From positions 16,983-80,982 of IMG/VR virus record IMGVR_UViG_3300044700_000345: a DNA stretch of 64,000 bases. One strand, 5' to 3'. Below the pieces are notes generated by a model, which ran no database searches, was not told the DNA's origin, and worked only from the letters and a program-made list of their open reading frames with translations. Numbering within the stretch: position 1 is the stretch's first letter; each line of letters starts with the position of its first letter. The DNA is from a virus. Below are positions 61,687-64,000 of this stretch, piece after piece. Both the position numbers and the translations under genes were made by a program.

Positions 61687-62944
61687 AAAACCTAAGCTGC
61701 TTTGGGTTGGAGACATCGTGGCAATGACAGGATTTGCTCGTGTCACGGAAAATGTTTTAGAGCGTATTCGTAATCAATACGAAATCATTGTTCTAGGAAA
61801 CAATTTTTGGGGCGACCCGACACCGTTTCAGAGCAAGTACAAGATGTATCCGTCATCTAATCGTTTCCAGACGGCGCCCTTTGGTGAGGATCGCATCAGG
61901 GAAGTAGTAGAGAAAGAGAAGCCGGACATTGTGTTTACTATCAATGATATGTGGCTTATTAATGAGCAGTACAAGCGCATTAAAGATTTGCACGACCAGA
62001 AGCTATTTAAGTTTGTGGGGTATGCCCCCATGGATTCATATGGGTGGACTGGGTGCCTTGATGAGACCGCCAACAATTGGGATGGTGTTGTTTCGTATAC
62101 GGAATTTGGTGCGCACGAATTTATTCAAGGAGGAATCAAGAAGCCTATTACGATTATTCCACACGGTATTACGTCAAATCAGTTTTATCCAATTGATAAA
62201 TCAGAGGCGCGTAAGCGGCTTGGATTAAAGGACGATAGTTTCATTGTGTTTAATGGGAACAGGAATCAGTTCCGCAAACGTATAGATATTACGGTTGAGG
62301 GATTTGCAAAATTTGCAAAAGACAAACCGAACACGCAACTATATCTCCACATGGGACTAAAGGATCAAGGTTGGGATCTTATGCCTTTGTTTGCCAGGGC
62401 AATGCGTAGGGAAGGGCTTGATCCTAATGGTCGCATCATCCTTACAGCACAGACTCAGGGTCCTCCAAACGTGGAGGTTGACTTTCTTAATGCCATCTAC
62501 AACGCTGTTGATATTGGTGTCAATACCTGTAAAGGAGAGGGCTGGGGGCTGGTCTCCCATGAGCATGCAGCCTGTCGGGTAGCGCAGGTGGTACCAAACC
62601 ATACGTCATGCAAGGAGATCTTTGAGGGCTACGGACGCCTCATCCGTTGCGATCACGTCGATGTGGACACCAACTACGCAAGGGAGATGCCCTGCCCCTC
62701 CAGTGACCACCTAGCAGCCATCCTGACCGATCTGTACGAGGACCGGGAGAAGTTGGCGGCTACCGCTGAGCTGTGTTACCTGCGGGCCACGGAGGAGCGC
62801 TTCAACTGGGATACGATCGCACACCAGTTTGGCGAGGTGTTCCAGGAGGTGTTGAATCCTGTGAGCGAGACTCCTGAGACGCAACCTAAGAAGAAGAAGA
62901 AGGGTAAGCCGGTTAAGCGATCGGTTTACTCGGAAAGGCAATAA
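61676..62944 (+). CDS. Glycosyltransferase, GT-B fold (GT4-like)
   Basis: 422 residues. N-terminal LLWVGDIVAMTGFARVTENV; C-terminal half TIIPHGITSNQFYPIDKSEA, FNGNRNQFRKRIDITVEGFA, LHMGLKDQGWD, then the nucleotide-sugar site GVNTCKGEGWGLVSHEHAAC with the EG-G--E motif. A basic Lys tail (PKKKKKGKPVKRS) ends it. It could glycosylate phage DNA, virion proteins or host surface; substrate unknown. Confidence 0.85.
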   Translation: MTTKKPKLLWVGDIVAMTGFARVTENVLERIRNQYEIIVLGNNFWGDPTPFQSKYKMYPSSNRFQTAPFGEDRIREVVEKEKPDIVFTINDMWLINEQYKRIKDLHDQKLFKFVGYAPMDSYGWTGCLDETANNWDGVVSYTEFGAHEFIQGGIKKPITIIPHGITSNQFYPIDKSEARKRLGLKDDSFIVFNGNRNQFRKRIDITVEGFAKFAKDKPNTQLYLHMGLKDQGWDLMPLFARAMRREGLDPNGRIILTAQTQGPPNVEVDFLNAIYNAVDIGVNTCKGEGWGLVSHEHAACRVAQVVPNHTSCKEIFEGYGRLIRCDHVDVDTNYAREMPCPSSDHLAAILTDLYEDREKLAATAELCYLRATEERFNWDTIAHQFGEVFQEVLNPVSETPETQPKKKKKGKPVKRSVYSERQ

Positions 62945-62970
62945 CGGCCATTTATTAAGGAAACAAGTAG

Positions 62971-62996
62971 GCCTCCACATGAGTGGGGGCTTTTTT
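62971..62996 (+). terminator. Rho-independent terminator
   Basis: GCCTCCAC-ATGA-GTGGGGGC followed by six Ts; one G-U pair. Ends the replication/glycosyltransferase transcript. Confidence 0.9.
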
Positions 62997-63012
62997 GCGC
63001 CAGGAATTGACC

Positions 63013-63061
63013 GACTTTACGGACTTTAGGTAGGGACTCTTGGGACTTTGCGGACTTTAGG
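63013..63061 (+). repeat. Direct repeats of an 18-bp iteron
   Basis: GACTTTACGGACTTTAGG (63013-63030) and GACTTTGCGGACTTTAGG (63044-63061), each made of two GGACTTT half units, with further GGACT words between. Inverted copies occur at 63218-63231 and about 63260-63268. Confidence 0.75.
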
Positions 63062-63080
63062 GGTCGTCCTGAAAACTCTG

Positions 63081-63201
63081 CCTAAGGAAATTACAAGAAA
63101 ATTCAAAGTTGTAATGGTTGTGGTGTTTTGTAACGAGCATGAGAGGGTTAACACTTTGTAACAATAATGACAACTTGGAATTTTCTTGTAATTTCCTTAG
63201 G
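63081..63201. repeat. 24-bp perfect inverted repeat, origin candidate
   Basis: 63081-63104 and 63178-63201 are perfect inverted copies (CCTAAGGAAATTAC start); with one mismatch the arms extend to 31 bp (63111 and 63171). Outside them CGGACTTTAGGGGTC (63051-63065) and GACCCTAAAGTCCG (63218-63231) extend the symmetry. The 60-bp centre has TTTGTAAC twice. No gene; together with the iterons this resembles a replication origin or packaging site. Confidence 0.7.
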
Positions 63202-63304
63202 GAAAGTTTTTAGAAGAGACCCTAAAGTCCGACAAACACCCTCAAACTCTGCACATAACCCCTAAAGTCTGGTGCTAGAGTCCAATGACACCACTCAGTT
63301 CGCC

Positions 63305-63628
63305 ATGCCAGCTCCAGTAAAAACTCTTCCACCCCTGGAGGACCTACGGAAAATTGTTCGGTTGTCGGATTCCTACCCTTCGGGCCTGGAGTGGGCCGTC
63401 AGTGATCGTTGGCGGGAGGAAGGGAGGCAGGCCGGCGTACTCTCCACACCTAACCCCTACTACGTCGTCAGGCTCCTGGGAGGCAAGTATGTGGCCCATC
63501 GAATCGTGTACTACATGCGGACAGGCCGAGACACACGCAAGGAGATCCTGCACTTGTCGAGCAACCTTGACCGGGACAACCGCAAAGAGCTGGTTGAAAA
63601 CACCCGTGGTTCCAGGAAAGTAGGCTAG
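63305..63628 (+). CDS. HNH-fold-like small protein, 107 aa
   Basis: Start at ATG 63305 (MPAPVKTLPPLEDLRKIVRL). NPYYVVRLLGGKYVAHRIVY, YMRTGRDTRKEILHLSSNLD and RDNRKELVENTRGSRKV follow the layout of small HNH proteins (Y-V-R--G--Y-AHR-VY---TG, H, D--N-R--L), but the expected HxD is HLS. Possibly a degenerate or altered nuclease, or a homing protein. Confidence 0.65.
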   Translation: MPAPVKTLPPLEDLRKIVRLSDSYPSGLEWAVSDRWREEGRQAGVLSTPNPYYVVRLLGGKYVAHRIVYYMRTGRDTRKEILHLSSNLDRDNRKELVENTRGSRKVG

Positions 63629-63633
63629 TTGTC

Positions 63634-64000
63634 ATGGCAAACCTGTACCAACCATTTCAACCACAGCTTTTTCGTTTCGTTAGTCTTATTGACAACCTCA
63701 ATGAGACTCAACTTGAGAATGAGGGCTACTATCGTGGCTACCCATGCCCCCATGGGCACATCATTAGGGACATTGAACAACATTGGTGTTACCATTGCGC
63801 CAGAAAAATTGCTTCCAATGTTTGTGGTTTTGACGTAAACTATCTTCACAAAGCATACAAAGTAAGATACGCTACGCTTTGGCACCAAATTGATATCGGC
63901 CTGTCCCAGGACTGCTGGGAAATTCAAGGCGCTACTGAACGTACACCCAAGAGAATCTGTATTCCATCCTATAGATCTGATTACAGCAAACAAAAATCTG
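63634..64000 (+). CDS. Cyanophage protein with zinc module (3' end cut off)
   Basis: Open from ATG 63634 to the right edge (122 codons). MANLYQPFQPQLFRFVSLID, RGYPCPHGHIIRDIEQHWCY, HCARKIASNVCGFDVNYL, PKRICIPSYRSDY. The CPHGH ... WCYHC zinc module followed by SNVCGFDVNYL resembles a protein conserved in cyanophages, probably an HNH-type nuclease whose catalytic part would lie beyond the window. Confidence 0.75.
   Translation, partial: MANLYQPFQPQLFRFVSLIDNLNETQLENEGYYRGYPCPHGHIIRDIEQHWCYHCARKIASNVCGFDVNYLHKAYKVRYATLWHQIDIGLSQDCWEIQGATERTPKRICIPSYRSDYSKQKS

Noticed and set aside
63081-63201. Terminal inverted repeats of a transposon or MITE
   Set aside because: No target-site duplication was seen outside the arms and no transposase is near; the extra GGACTTTAGG iterons favour an origin-like site.

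Overview
The window is a piece of a tailed double-stranded DNA phage genome, most likely a cyanophage. It is incomplete: genes run off both edges. Phage hallmarks are a large terminase, portal, scaffold, major capsid protein, family A DNA polymerase, single-strand binding protein and a primase/SF3 helicase. The cyanobacterial host is inferred from a DUF5895-like protein, a DUF4236-like protein, ThyX, a stand-alone S-adenosylmethionine decarboxylase, and small gene families that recur in cyanophages. No photosynthesis gene is present. I could not place it in a named phage genus.

Layout. Positions 1-22141 are one long minus-strand virion module. In transcription order (high to low coordinate) it holds a 1031-residue protein and several Gly/Ala- or Gln-rich internal virion proteins, small basic proteins and a possible small terminase, the large terminase, a membrane/coiled-coil protein, an AbrB-like protein, the portal, the scaffold, the major capsid protein, a Ser/Thr/Gly-rich virion protein, a helix-hairpin-helix protein, a peptidase with circularly permuted M23 motifs, two unknown virion proteins and a lytic transglycosylase. 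Position 22.2 kb is the divergence point. From there to about 49.7 kb genes are mainly plus-strand and early: many tiny genes with strongly structured spacers (22.5-31 kb), then a PcfJ-like protein, tRNA-Leu, ThyX, a Gp88-like protein, DNA polymerase, SSB, DUF5895, a SWIM protein and a Gp157-like protein. Minus-strand islands interrupt this run (26.0, 29.1-29.9, 45.1 and 49.7-51.9 kb; the last carries the fibre/adhesin genes). From 52 to 56.9 kb are a Dps-like gene, two endonuclease VII-type genes, a DUF5872-like gene in pieces, a tRNA-like element and a methyltransferase. From 56.9 to 64 kb are a RecB-like nuclease, primase-helicase, SpeD, an HNH protein, a glycosyltransferase, an origin-like inverted repeat and two more genes.

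How the genes fit together. The polymerase, SSB, prim-pol/SF3 helicase and RecB-like nuclease form a replication and host-DNA degradation set. ThyX and SpeD supply dTMP and polyamine synthesis. Portal, scaffold, capsid and terminase form the head-assembly set.

Most unusual observations: (1) a DUF5872-like gene whose conserved core is broken by a stop codon, a hairpin and matching TCG codons 20 nt apart, next to a homing-type endonuclease, an arrangement that recalls the T4 gene 60 bypass; (2) a 611-bp two-frame overlap of portal and scaffold genes whose composition shift ends exactly at the portal stop; (3) ten copies of a hairpin plus TTAAACTG element 20-40 nt upstream of early start codons, with one compensatory base pair; (4) compact tRNA-like folds in early spacers; (5) a peptidase with M23 motifs in permuted order; (6) a long inverted repeat with direct repeats at 63.0-63.2 kb resembling an origin. 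All functions are read from sequence and memory of families; no searches were run.
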